Shown piece after piece: positions 56,720 through 64,000 of a DNA stretch of 64,000 nt. The translations under genes and the position numbers were made by a program. The notes beneath the pieces were generated by a model. The model ran no database searches and had not been told where the DNA came from. It worked only from the letters and a program-made list of their open reading frames with translations. The DNA is from Leptolyngbya sp. BL0902 (lineage in GTDB: Bacteria > Cyanobacteriota > Cyanobacteriia > Phormidesmidales > Phormidesmidaceae). Every line of letters begins with the position of its first letter. Position 1 is the stretch's first letter. The stretch spans positions 3,935,906-3,999,905 of the forward strand of contig NZ_CP046155.1 of the NCBI RefSeq assembly GCF_016403105.1, in the 5' to 3' direction.

Positions 56720-57721
56720 ATGACTGCCACCCTTTCCATTCCCCAAACGACTAACGACATTTTTGAAACCTATAAGCACCGCCAAATTACCCTTACTATT
56801 TTGGGGTCTGGAGCTTGGGGCAGCGCCCTAGCCCACATTGCCAACAGCAACGATCACCACGTCAAAATGTGGTCTCGGCGGGGGAATATGTCCCTAACAG
56901 AAGCCGTTGATGGGGCGGAAGTGATTATCTCTGCCATTTCGATGAAGGGTGTGCCAGATTTAGTCAATCAGTTGAAGGATCTCAACATTCCTGAAACCAC
57001 CATCTTGGTAACGGCCACTAAAGGACTTGATCCCGGAACAACGCTGACCCCTTCCCGCATTTTTCAAAACGCTTTTCCCAACCATGCGGTTGCGGTTTTG
57101 TCTGGCCCTAATTTGTCTAAAGAAATTGAGCAGGGGCTTCCTGCCGCTACGGTAATCGCCTGCGAAAACGAAACCGCCGCCGAAGCTGTGCAGCATATTT
57201 TCGCCTCAGAAAACTTTCGTACCTATCGCAGCACCGACCCCCTAGGAGCCGAACTAGGGGGCACCCTGAAAAACGTGATTGCCATTGCGGTCGGCGTTTG
57301 TGAAGGGCTAAATCTCGGCTCTAATGCTCGCTCTGCTCTCATTACCCGCGCCCTGCCCGAAGTGATGCGTATTGGCACCCACCTCGGCGGACAGCCCGAA
57401 ACCTTTCTTGGCCTCTCTGGTTTGGGGGATATGTTGGCCACCTGCACCAGCCCCCTCAGCCGCAACTATCGGGTGGGCTATGGTCTTGCCCAAGGCAAAT
57501 CTTTGGCGCAGATTTTGGATGAACTGGGCAGCACCGCCGAAGGGGTAAATACCGCCAAAGTGCTGATGACCATTGCCCAGCGAGAAAACGTTTCGGCCCC
57601 CATTTCCCAACAAGTTTATCGCCTCCTCCAGGGCGACATTTCGGCTGAAGAAGCCGTTGCCGCTCTGATGGAACGCAAACTCAAAGCTGAGGACTATCAA
57701 CAAGTCCTAAATGCTGAATGA
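56720..57721 (+). CDS. gpsA: NAD(P)H-dependent glycerol-3-phosphate dehydrogenase GpsA
   Basis: A 333-residue enzyme making sn-glycerol 3-phosphate from dihydroxyacetone phosphate, for phospholipids and here also for glucosylglycerol. The NAD fold is LTILGSGAWGSALAHIA. The catalytic region reads GAELGGTLKNVIAIAVGVCE with Lys, and GLSGLGDMLATCTSPLSRNY binds substrate. Relative to the E. coli enzyme, about 30 residues are missing between MWSRRG and VIISAISMKG, and about 25 are added at the N-terminus; I believe this is the usual cyanobacterial form. The stop is followed directly by the 9-bp duplication of the MITE. Confidence 0.94.
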   Translation: MTATLSIPQTTNDIFETYKHRQITLTILGSGAWGSALAHIANSNDHHVKMWSRRGNMSLTEAVDGAEVIISAISMKGVPDLVNQLKDLNIPETTILVTATKGLDPGTTLTPSRIFQNAFPNHAVAVLSGPNLSKEIEQGLPAATVIACENETAAEAVQHIFASENFRTYRSTDPLGAELGGTLKNVIAIAVGVCEGLNLGSNARSALITRALPEVMRIGTHLGGQPETFLGLSGLGDMLATCTSPLSRNYRVGYGLAQGKSLAQILDELGSTAEGVNTAKVLMTIAQRENVSAPISQQVYRLLQGDISAEEAVAALMERKLKAEDYQQVLNAE

Positions 57722-57730
57722 GTTGCCTAG

Positions 57731-57859
57731 CTGATGGACTGACAAAACTTGCTAAAACCCATTCCGTCGAAGGGTCAGGAGACCTGCTTCCTAAATGAAT
57801 CCAGGGCTGTAGGAGCGCGGTTTTCGCGCCCGAAGCAGCAGCTTTTGTCAGTCAACCAG
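57731..57859. mobile_element. MITE with 23-bp terminal inverted repeats and 9-bp target duplication
   Basis: A 129-base element. Its ends, 57731-57753 and 57837-57859, are inverted copies matching at 19 of 23 positions (core GACTGACAAAA / TTTTGTCAGTC). It is flanked by the direct repeat GTTGCCTAG (57722-57730 and 57860-57868). An internal hairpin GAGCGCGGTTTTCGCGCCC is present. There is no coding sequence. The duplication's right copy contains the stop codon of the next gene (minus strand), so before insertion the two genes' stop codons were only five bases apart. Confidence 0.88.
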
Positions 57860-57864
57860 GTTGC

Positions 57865-58998
57865 CTAGTTCGACAAATGTTTGCCGCAGTGGCCAATTTC
57901 GATCCGTTGGCTCTCGCGGTTAATATTAAAGTAGATACGTAGAATTTTGTTCATTCCTGTGCCGCCGCCAAGTTTAACGTGTTTAAACATTTCCTTGCGT
58001 TGACTACCGTTCCAAAAGCACCGTTCATCTCGTAGCTTTTTGTCATTTTCAACGGTTTTGCTTTCTGGAGTGCATTCCAGATTGTAGTTTTCTCTCAAAA
58101 AGCCGTACAGGTTATCGCCAATGTCGCCATCCTGTTCAAAGTAGTGCTGCCCAAACCAAGCCAAACTTTGTAAAGCACGGTAAGCATCATCAGGACGGAT
58201 AAAGTTGGAGGCGTCAGCGGAGACACGGGCGGAATCCCAGACATCTAGAACGTCATCAAACATGGTTTCAGCAAAGTCGAGGGCTTCGCGTACACGACCA
58301 AAGTTCATGTCAATCGTGGCATGAAAAAGCTCTCTGTCACTCGTGCTGTGCTGACGGCAGGCAGAAACGATCTTGATGCGGTGTAGCCCTTGTAAGTCTC
58401 GTTCAATTTGGGCTTGAGCTTGCCAGAGTTGTTCAGTTAGGCTTGCTTTTTCCTGTTCTATCTCATCAATTCTATGGATGAGTCCCTCTTGCTGTTGGAG
58501 TAACCCAGGATAGGCTTTGAGGCGTTGGTCGTAATCGATAATTTCTTCGTGCTGGGCTTCAATTCTTCGATATTCCTCTTGCCAGAGGTCAACAATTTGC
58601 TTAAGTTGATTAATTTCAATCTCTAGGTTTGTCTTCTGGCTTCCAGCTTCTGTAATAGCTTGAGTTAGCTTGTCGCGATTTATCACAAGATCGAGATTAT
58701 TCTCAATCGCAGAGAGCTGCTCAATAGATAAGGATTCAAAGGATTGAATAATAGCGTTGCGTTGTCTAAGGCTGCGATTCTCCGCCGTCAGGTTATCCAC
58801 CGTGTCCTGAAGGCATTTAGCTTCACTGGAAAGTTCAGATTGAGTTGTCCATAGGCGAGCATTCTCATCCTCTAGAGAGGCGATTTTAGCCTGAATCCTT
58901 CGGCTTCTTTGACTCAGAGAATAGATGGATTTTAATAAGAAGCCTAAAACAGTAAGGCCAATGATAATAGTCAGTAATTCAAGTCCACTCATGGGCAT
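57865..58998 (-). CDS. Membrane-anchored coiled-coil protein with uncharacterised C-terminal domain
   Basis: A 377-residue protein. One N-terminal membrane segment (about 8-26) and a long coiled coil (about 30-215, several Glu/Gln/Leu heptads) precede a conserved-looking C-terminal domain (about 215-375) with SACRQHSTSDRELFHATIDM, 'DDAYRALQSLAWFGQHYFEQ', RCFWNGSQRKEMFKHVKLGG and 'LRIYFNINRESQRIEIGHCG'. The end (RIYF...IxIGHCGxHL) resembles domains in uncharacterised bacterial proteins with coiled coils. The gene is AT-rich against its neighbours, suggesting acquisition. A start two codons in is possible. Function unknown. Confidence 0.75.
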   Translation of the reverse strand: MPMSGLELLTIIIGLTVLGFLLKSIYSLSQRSRRIQAKIASLEDENARLWTTQSELSSEAKCLQDTVDNLTAENRSLRQRNAIIQSFESLSIEQLSAIENNLDLVINRDKLTQAITEAGSQKTNLEIEINQLKQIVDLWQEEYRRIEAQHEEIIDYDQRLKAYPGLLQQQEGLIHRIDEIEQEKASLTEQLWQAQAQIERDLQGLHRIKIVSACRQHSTSDRELFHATIDMNFGRVREALDFAETMFDDVLDVWDSARVSADASNFIRPDDAYRALQSLAWFGQHYFEQDGDIGDNLYGFLRENYNLECTPESKTVENDKKLRDERCFWNGSQRKEMFKHVKLGGGTGMNKILRIYFNINRESQRIEIGHCGKHLSN

Positions 58999-59261
58999 TT
59001 ACCTAGGGTAGTTTTTGAATGACAAGGGGTTGGCTTGACCACAGTGACAGAACGACATCCTCTTCCCTGGCGACCAGTGAATTCGTCTTAGCTTTCCCAA
59101 AGGCTAGCCATTGCTATCGGCCATCGACAACCCCAAGGGCTTGGAGCGTGGGGGTAGCGCCTACAGATGGCTGGCCATAAAGGCAGCGAAGATGGCCGTT
59201 CGACCGTGGATTTGAATTAAGATCGGTAGGCAGATTTTTCGTCGTTTTTCGAGCGCCTACC

Positions 59262-61637
59262 ATGACCGCCTACGCCGCCGCTCCCTTCAGCCCCGAAGAG
59301 ATTGCCTCTGAGGGCATCAAGCCGGAAGAGTATGACGAGATTGTGGAGCGCCTGGGTCGCCATCCCAACCGGGCCGAGCTGGGTATGTTTGGGGTGATGT
59401 GGTCGGAGCACTGCTGCTATAAGAACTCGCGTCCGCTGCTGAAGCAGTTCCCCACCGAGGGGCCACGGGTGCTGGTGGGGCCAGGGGAAAATGCGGGCAT
59501 CATCGACGCGGGGGATGGCCTGCGGGTGGCCTTCAAAATTGAGTCCCACAACCATCCGTCGGCGGTGGAGCCGTTTCAAGGCGCGGCGACGGGGGTGGGC
59601 GGCATTCTGCGCGACATTTTCACCATGGGGGCGCGGCCCATTGCGGTGCTGAATTCCCTGCGATTTGGCGATTTGGCCGATAGCCGTACTCGGCGGCTGT
59701 GCCAGGGCGTGGTGGCGGGCATTTCCCACTATGGCAACTGCTTTGGGGTGCCCACGGTGGGCGGCGAGGTCTATTTTGACGCGGCCTACAACGGCAATCC
59801 CCTGGTCAACGCCATGGCCATTGGCATCATGGAAACGCCGGATATTGTGAAATCTGGGGCGGCGGGGCTGGGGAATCCCGTCCTCTATGTCGGTTCCACC
59901 ACCGGGCGTGATGGCATGGGCGGGGCCAGCTTTGCCAGTGCCGAACTCACCGACGAATCCGAGGCCGACCGTCCGGCGGTGCAGGTGGGCGATCCGTTTT
60001 TGGAAAAATCCTTGGTGGAAGCCTGTTTGGAAGCCTTCAAAACCGGGGCCATCGTGGCGGCGCAAGACATGGGCGCGGCGGGGATCACCTGTTCTACCTC
60101 AGAAATGGCGGCCAAGGGTGGCGTCGGCATCGAGCTAGACCTCGACCTCATTCCCGTGCGGGAAACGGGCATGGTGCCCTACGAGTATCTGCTGTCCGAA
60201 TCCCAGGAGCGGATGCTGTTTGTGGTGGCGGCGGGTCGAGAAGCTGAAGTCATCGAAGTCTTTGAGCGCTGGGGTCTCCACGCCGTTGTGGCGGGTACGG
60301 TAATCGAAGATCCCATCGTGCGGATTCTATTTAAAGGTGAAGTCGCTGCCGAAATTCCGGCCCTGGCCCTGGCGGAAAATACCCCCATCTACCACCGCGA
60401 CCTGCTGCCCGAACCTCCGGCCTATGCCCAAGCAGCCTGGGATTGGAGTGAAGCCAGCCTGCCCACAGCCACGGTATCGGGACTGGCTAAGGAGACGGGT
60501 GCAACCGCCTGGACGGTGATTCTGCACCAGCTTTTGGGTCAGCCTACTATTGCTTCTAAACAATGGGTCTACCGTCAGTACGACCACCAAGTGCAGAACA
60601 ACACCGTGCAATGCCCCGGCCAGGGCGATGCGGCAGTGATTCGGCTGCGTCCGCTGGAATCGGTGCCCGGTTATCAACCCAGTGAGGTGGTGCGAGGGCT
60701 GGCCGCTACGGTGGACTGCAACGCCCGCTACGTCTACCTCAACCCCTACGAAGGGGCCAAAGCCGCCGTGGCCGAAGCCGCCCGTAACCTAAGCTGCGTC
60801 GGTGCCCTACCCCTAGCAGTGACGGACAACCTCAACTTTGGCAGTCCCGAAAAGCCCATCGGCTATTGGCAACTGGCCGAAGCCTGCCGGGGCTTGGCCG
60901 ATGCCTGCCGCGAGTTTGAAACCCCCGTCACCGGGGGCAACGTGTCCCTGTACAACGAAACCGTAGACAGCGAGGGCAACCCCCAGCCCATCTATCCCAC
61001 CCCCGTCGTCGGTATGGTGGGCCTGATTGACAACCTCAACTTCACCTGCGGCCAGGGCTGGCAATCGGCGGGGGATCTGATCTATCTGCTGGGTGTGACC
61101 CTCGAAACCACCGCAACGGCCACCGCCAACGACCGTCCCCTCGTTACCCTAGGCGGTTCGGAATATCTGATGGTGGTGCAGGGCCAAGCCACGGGCCACC
61201 CCCCCGCCATTGATATGGCCCTAGAAAAACGAGTGCAAGCCGCCTGTCGCCACGGCATCGCCCAGGGCTGGGTGCGCTCCGCCCATGATTCTGCTGAAGG
61301 TGGTCTAGCCGTTGCGCTAGCGGAATCCTGCATCAGCAGCCAACTGGGGGCAGCGGTAACGGTGCCTTTGGATGCGAATCAAACGGATCTGCGCTGGGAT
61401 CGGGTGCTGTTTGGGGAAGGCGGTGCCCGGATTCTGGTATCCGTTTCGCCTGAGCACCAAGCCGCCTGGGAAGCCTACCTGGCTGAAACCTTGACAGGCC
61501 ATTGGCAACCCCTCGGCACCGTCCAGGGCGATACCCTCACCCTCACCACCCAAGACGGCAAACCCCTGATCGCCGACACCGTCACCCAACTGGCGGACAT
61601 CTGGAGCCACGCCATCGCCGAACGCCTAGCGGCCTAA
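59262..61637 (+). CDS. purL: Phosphoribosylformylglycinamidine synthase subunit PurL
   Basis: A 791-residue PurL of the short type that works with separate PurS and PurQ. It converts FGAR, ATP and glutamine-derived ammonia to FGAM, the fourth step of purine synthesis. Signatures are [35 protein letters not shown] (20 residues), [32 protein letters not shown] and [10 protein letters not shown], and near the end [17 protein letters not shown]. The two ATP/AIRS-like halves are both complete. PurS and PurQ are not in the window. Its C-terminus is followed by the dispersed repeat at 61685. Confidence 0.97.
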   Translation: MTAYAAAPFSPEEIASEGIKPEEYDEIVERLGRHPNRAELGMFGVMWSEHCCYKNSRPLLKQFPTEGPRVLVGPGENAGIIDAGDGLRVAFKIESHNHPSAVEPFQGAATGVGGILRDIFTMGARPIAVLNSLRFGDLADSRTRRLCQGVVAGISHYGNCFGVPTVGGEVYFDAAYNGNPLVNAMAIGIMETPDIVKSGAAGLGNPVLYVGSTTGRDGMGGASFASAELTDESEADRPAVQVGDPFLEKSLVEACLEAFKTGAIVAAQDMGAAGITCSTSEMAAKGGVGIELDLDLIPVRETGMVPYEYLLSESQERMLFVVAAGREAEVIEVFERWGLHAVVAGTVIEDPIVRILFKGEVAAEIPALALAENTPIYHRDLLPEPPAYAQAAWDWSEASLPTATVSGLAKETGATAWTVILHQLLGQPTIASKQWVYRQYDHQVQNNTVQCPGQGDAAVIRLRPLESVPGYQPSEVVRGLAATVDCNARYVYLNPYEGAKAAVAEAARNLSCVGALPLAVTDNLNFGSPEKPIGYWQLAEACRGLADACREFETPVTGGNVSLYNETVDSEGNPQPIYPTPVVGMVGLIDNLNFTCGQGWQSAGDLIYLLGVTLETTATATANDRPLVTLGGSEYLMVVQGQATGHPPAIDMALEKRVQAACRHGIAQGWVRSAHDSAEGGLAVALAESCISSQLGAAVTVPLDANQTDLRWDRVLFGEGGARILVSVSPEHQAAWEAYLAETLTGHWQPLGTVQGDTLTLTTQDGKPLIADTVTQLADIWSHAIAERLAA

Positions 61638-61684
61638 GTTGTTCCATAGCGAGAGACCGGGGTTCTGAGATTCCCGGCCTAGCA

Positions 61685-61748
61685 AACGGTAGGGGCGAGA
61701 TCTCCTCGCCCACGGATGATACTGGGGGCAACGAGCCGGATTTAGTAT
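61685..61748 (+). repeat. Dispersed repeat / MITE-like element, copy 2 (core)
   Basis: These 64 bases match 22319-22383 with few differences, including the same right end GGATTTAGTAT. Sequence to the left (from about 61654) is only loosely similar to the rest of copy 1. It lies between purL and the Rpn-type gene, ending eight bases before the latter's ATG, and probably contributes to its leader. Confidence 0.7.
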
Positions 61749-61756
61749 CAGACCCC

Positions 61757-62641
61757 ATGAAAACGGATAAGCTCTACTACCAAATTTTTCTGGCTCAGCC
61801 TGCTCTTTTGGCAGAGTTGATCCCTGGGCTACCCGCCGACTGCCAGTTCGAGTATGTGGCCCCGGTGGTGAAGGAAAGTGAGTTTCGCCTCGACGGGCTG
61901 TTGATGCCGCTGACGGAGGATCCATCAGTGCCCGTCATTTTTATTGAGGCCCAAATGCAGGCCGACCCGCGCTTCTATGGCCGCTACTTTGCGGAAACCC
62001 ACCTCTACCTGTACCAATACCAAATCGAACGTCCATGGCAGGGGCTGCTGATTCTGCGGTCGCCGCAACAAAACTTGGGCTGTGAAGTTCCCTACGCCAC
62101 ACTGCTCCATGGCCAAGTTCAGCGGCTGTACCTCAACGACCTACGGGAGGCCACAGATTTGCCCCTATCCCTGGCTCTCCTACGGTTGATTGTGCTGCCC
62201 AATGCGTCTTTACCCAATGCCGCCAAGCAGGTGCTCGACCAAGCCAGGGGCCAAGGGCAAACCGCCTTTCAATCCATCCTCGATAGCCTGGAAGCTATAC
62301 TGATCAACAGGTTTCCCAACTTCACCACCCAGGAGATTCTGGCCATGCTGGATCTAACGATTGCGGATATTCGGCAAACCCGTTTCTACCAAGAAGTCTT
62401 TGCAGAAGGCCGTGAAGAAGGCCGTGAAGAAGGGGAACACATTGGTACCCAAAAGGGAGAAGCCGCGCTGCTGATTCGACTGCTGACCCGTCGTTTAGGG
62501 GCATTGGCCGAGGATCAGGTCGCCCATATTCGTGCCCTATCGCTGCCGCAGTTGGAGGCGTTGCTGGATGTGGCGCTGGATCTCGCAGATGGGGATGAGT
62601 TAACGGCGTGGTTGATGGCCCATCCGGTTGCTGAACCATAG
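61757..62641 (+). CDS. Rpn-family recombination-promoting nuclease (DUF2887/DUF4351)
   Basis: The frame is open from 61502 through the purL 3' end, but ATG 61757 (MKTDKLYYQIFLAQPALLAEL, here to 20) starts the family sequence and gives 294 residues. It is a PD-(D/E)XK-type nuclease related to transposase_31: FEYVAPVVKESEFRLDGLL and VPVIFIEAQMQADPRFYGRY carry the Asp and E-x-Q active-site residues, and YLYQYQIERPWQGLLIL follows. A Glu/Gly-rich hinge REEGREEG leads to a C-terminal DUF4351 helix bundle (LLIRLLTRRLG). Members promote recombination in E. coli and are abundant in cyanobacteria. Complete and probably functional. Confidence 0.88.
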   Translation: MKTDKLYYQIFLAQPALLAELIPGLPADCQFEYVAPVVKESEFRLDGLLMPLTEDPSVPVIFIEAQMQADPRFYGRYFAETHLYLYQYQIERPWQGLLILRSPQQNLGCEVPYATLLHGQVQRLYLNDLREATDLPLSLALLRLIVLPNASLPNAAKQVLDQARGQGQTAFQSILDSLEAILINRFPNFTTQEILAMLDLTIADIRQTRFYQEVFAEGREEGREEGEHIGTQKGEAALLIRLLTRRLGALAEDQVAHIRALSLPQLEALLDVALDLADGDELTAWLMAHPVAEP

Positions 62642-62687
62642 CGTCAATTACCGTCCATCGCTGAGCCCCCATTATTCCAGCGCTGCA

Positions 62688-63476
62688 ATGCCCCTATCTC
62701 CTGCTATCGCTTCGGTACAGACTGCTCCCACGGCGGAGTTTATCTACCCACCGCCGACCTCGTTGCAAGGGGCGCGGCGGATTGTGGTGAAGCCCAACCT
62801 CGGCTATCCCGTGGGGCCTCCGGTGACGGTGAGTATGGCGGTGCTGGGTCGAGTGCTAGAAGGCTTACGGCGGCACAACCCCCAGGCGGAAATCCTGATC
62901 GTCGAAGGGGTATGCTCGAAGGTGTCCTTCGACGCCATCATGGCTAAAAATGGGGTTCATGCCCTGCTGGATGAGGGAATGCGCCTGCTGGATGCTGACC
63001 AGTTGGACTGTGTGGAATATCCCAACCGCTCCCCCAATCCCGTGCGGTTCAAGACCCTGTGGGCACCCAAGCTATTGCAAGAGGTGGATGGCTGCATTTC
63101 TGTCAGCGCCTTCAAACGCACCCAACTGAAGGGCGAGGCACTGATTTCAGCGTCCTTGAAAAACCTCTACGGCCTCTTCCCTAGGGCAAAATATAAAGCC
63201 CGCAGCCCCAACTCACGGGGGCAACTGCATCGGCCCTCGGTGCCCCTGGTGCTTCAGGATGTCTACGGTACCCTGGGCCACTTTTTCCACGGCGGCGTGG
63301 TAGACTGCACCCAAAAATTCGTCAGCCGCGACTGGCAACCCGACCGAGGCGACGGCATCCCCATCGGTCAGGTAATCTGGGGCGATAACCTACTGGCTGT
63401 AGACAAAACCGCCTCCGCGATGGCTGGAGAAGAAACGCCGAGCTACGTTACGGCCCTAGACCCTAACCTCGATTAA
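62688..63476 (+). CDS. DUF362 domain protein
   Basis: From ATG 62688 (MPLSPAIASVQ; the frame is open to 62628, overlapping the previous gene) the protein has 262 residues. It carries the DUF362 core RIVVKPNLGYPVGPP, 'AEILIVEGVCSKVSFDAIM', 'LLQEVDGCISVSAFKRTQLK' (20) and SASLKNLYGLFPRAKY. In other bacteria DUF362 is often fused to ferredoxin domains; here there are no Cys clusters, so no iron-sulfur site. Function unknown. Confidence 0.8.
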   Translation: MPLSPAIASVQTAPTAEFIYPPPTSLQGARRIVVKPNLGYPVGPPVTVSMAVLGRVLEGLRRHNPQAEILIVEGVCSKVSFDAIMAKNGVHALLDEGMRLLDADQLDCVEYPNRSPNPVRFKTLWAPKLLQEVDGCISVSAFKRTQLKGEALISASLKNLYGLFPRAKYKARSPNSRGQLHRPSVPLVLQDVYGTLGHFFHGGVVDCTQKFVSRDWQPDRGDGIPIGQVIWGDNLLAVDKTASAMAGEETPSYVTALDPNLD

Positions 63477-63697
63477 CGGCATCGGTCGCCCAGGGTAGTG
63501 CCTTTAACCTTGGGAGTGACCTCTGCCACTTTGGGCACGGTGTCATAACACGCGATAGCCTTGTAACCAGCTTTCAGAGACATCGGTGGCCCTAGCGATA
63601 TCGGCTAGCCGCTGCCTGATTTTCCTCCGTCCCACGCACTAATGCACTACCAATCTTCCTTGTGATTAACTAAGTTCAGTGAGTTGCATTGGGGTGA
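63477..63697. other. Short intergenic region between convergent genes
   Basis: About 220 bases between the stops of the DUF362 gene and the minus-strand nuclease gene. No feature recognised. Composition shifts to AT-rich toward the right. Confidence 0.5.
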
Positions 63698-64000
63698 TTA
63701 CTCATTTGCTCTAAGCTTTGCCAACGACTTACGATATTCCGCTGCTTCGGCAACTTTAGTAATACGAACTTCTGATGTGCATACCGAAGATTCTTTATCA
63801 ATTTCTTGAACAGCAGCAACGATTTCATCTAGCGATACCTTGAAAAATTCTTTTCGAGAGTTAACGCTATTAATGCGCCTATTATCAAATAATTTGTGTA
63901 GCTTTGACTCAAGCTCTGGAGCATTGCTACACGAAATCATGGCGTGTATATCAAAGGGAAACGGAACAGAAGCGTTACTGAGTTCAGAAATTCTATCTTC
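63698..64000 (-). CDS. T5orf172/GIY-YIG-family nuclease, C-terminal part (5' end outside window)
   Basis: The frame is open to the right edge and reads DRISELSNASVPFPFDIHAM, then ISCSNAPELESKLHKLFDNR, NSVNSRKEFFKVSLDEI and a helical C-terminus, 100 residues in all. This is the C-terminal half of the T5orf172 (MUG113) form of GIY-YIG nuclease, with the catalytic Glu in ELESKLH and the conserved RKEFF. The internal ATG 63940 is not a real start. Many such proteins carry a DUF4041 coiled-coil N-terminus. AT-rich, like the coiled-coil gene at 57865. Conflict-system function is possible but not shown. Confidence 0.8.
   Translation of the reverse strand, partial: EDRISELSNASVPFPFDIHAMISCSNAPELESKLHKLFDNRRINSVNSRKEFFKVSLDEIVAAVQEIDKESSVCTSEVRITKVAEAAEYRKSLAKLRANE

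Overview
The window is a chromosomal segment of a cyanobacterium. It carries rpaA (a response regulator found only in cyanobacteria), chlP (geranylgeranyl reductase for chlorophyll and tocopherol), ggpS (glucosylglycerol-phosphate synthase), a thylakoid photosystem I accumulation factor, a DUF3084 gene and several large CHAT/TPR/coiled-coil signalling proteins. The G+C-rich coding sequence, the many multi-domain signalling proteins and the secreted repeat proteins suggest a filamentous, Leptolyngbya/Nodosilinea-like lineage, and the glucosylglycerol genes suggest salt tolerance. I cannot name a species from the sequence alone.

Layout. 1-2.3 kb: the 3' end of an FG-GAP/VCBS secreted protein with its terminator, a methyltransferase and a lipoprotein. 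2.5-6.2 kb: a tightly overlapping five-gene ECF metal-uptake operon, better read as nickel (NikK/L-like accessories plus NikM, Q, O) than cobalt. 6.2-16.2 kb: mostly single genes: a GAP-family membrane protein, an alpha/beta hydrolase, an M20-type amidohydrolase, an S9 peptidase, a CHAT-TPR protein and a PLP decarboxylase. 16.3-20.1 kb: an accessory patch with a CHAT protein carrying three SH3 domains, a second alpha/beta hydrolase, an IS1 remnant and a decayed small gene. 20.1-23.5 kb: FTR1, rpaA, tRNA-Arg(ACG) and moaC. 23.9-30.3 kb: a thioredoxin-fold protein, a coiled-coil/TPR protein and pntAB. 30.9-32.1 kb: a complete ISAs1-family insertion sequence with 18-bp inverted ends and a 10-bp target duplication, inserted four codons before the end of a DUF3084 gene. 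33.6-41 kb: a RyR-TPR-SLOG-like-cyclase fusion, an SGNH hydrolase, ychF, a lipoprotein, the PSI factor and rsmE. 41-46 kb: a giant repeat-rich secreted metalloprotease. 46-52.4 kb: a peroxiredoxin-like protein, chlP, a GH10-like glycosyl hydrolase, tRNA-Asp and recA. 53-57.7 kb: ggpS, glpD and gpsA, which join sn-glycerol-3-phosphate metabolism to osmolyte synthesis. 57.7-64 kb: a MITE, a membrane coiled-coil protein, purL, an Rpn-family nuclease, a DUF362 protein and a T5orf172/GIY-YIG nuclease cut by the window edge.

Most of the window is core metabolism in a non-operonic cyanobacterial layout. The parts worth most attention are the two cleanly delimited insertions (the ISAs1 copy and the MITE after gpsA), whose pre-insertion sequences can be rebuilt from the window, and the fusion proteins at 16.4-18.4, 24.7-27.1, 34.0-36.3 and 57.9-59.0 kb. 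No CRISPR array, prophage or rRNA was seen.
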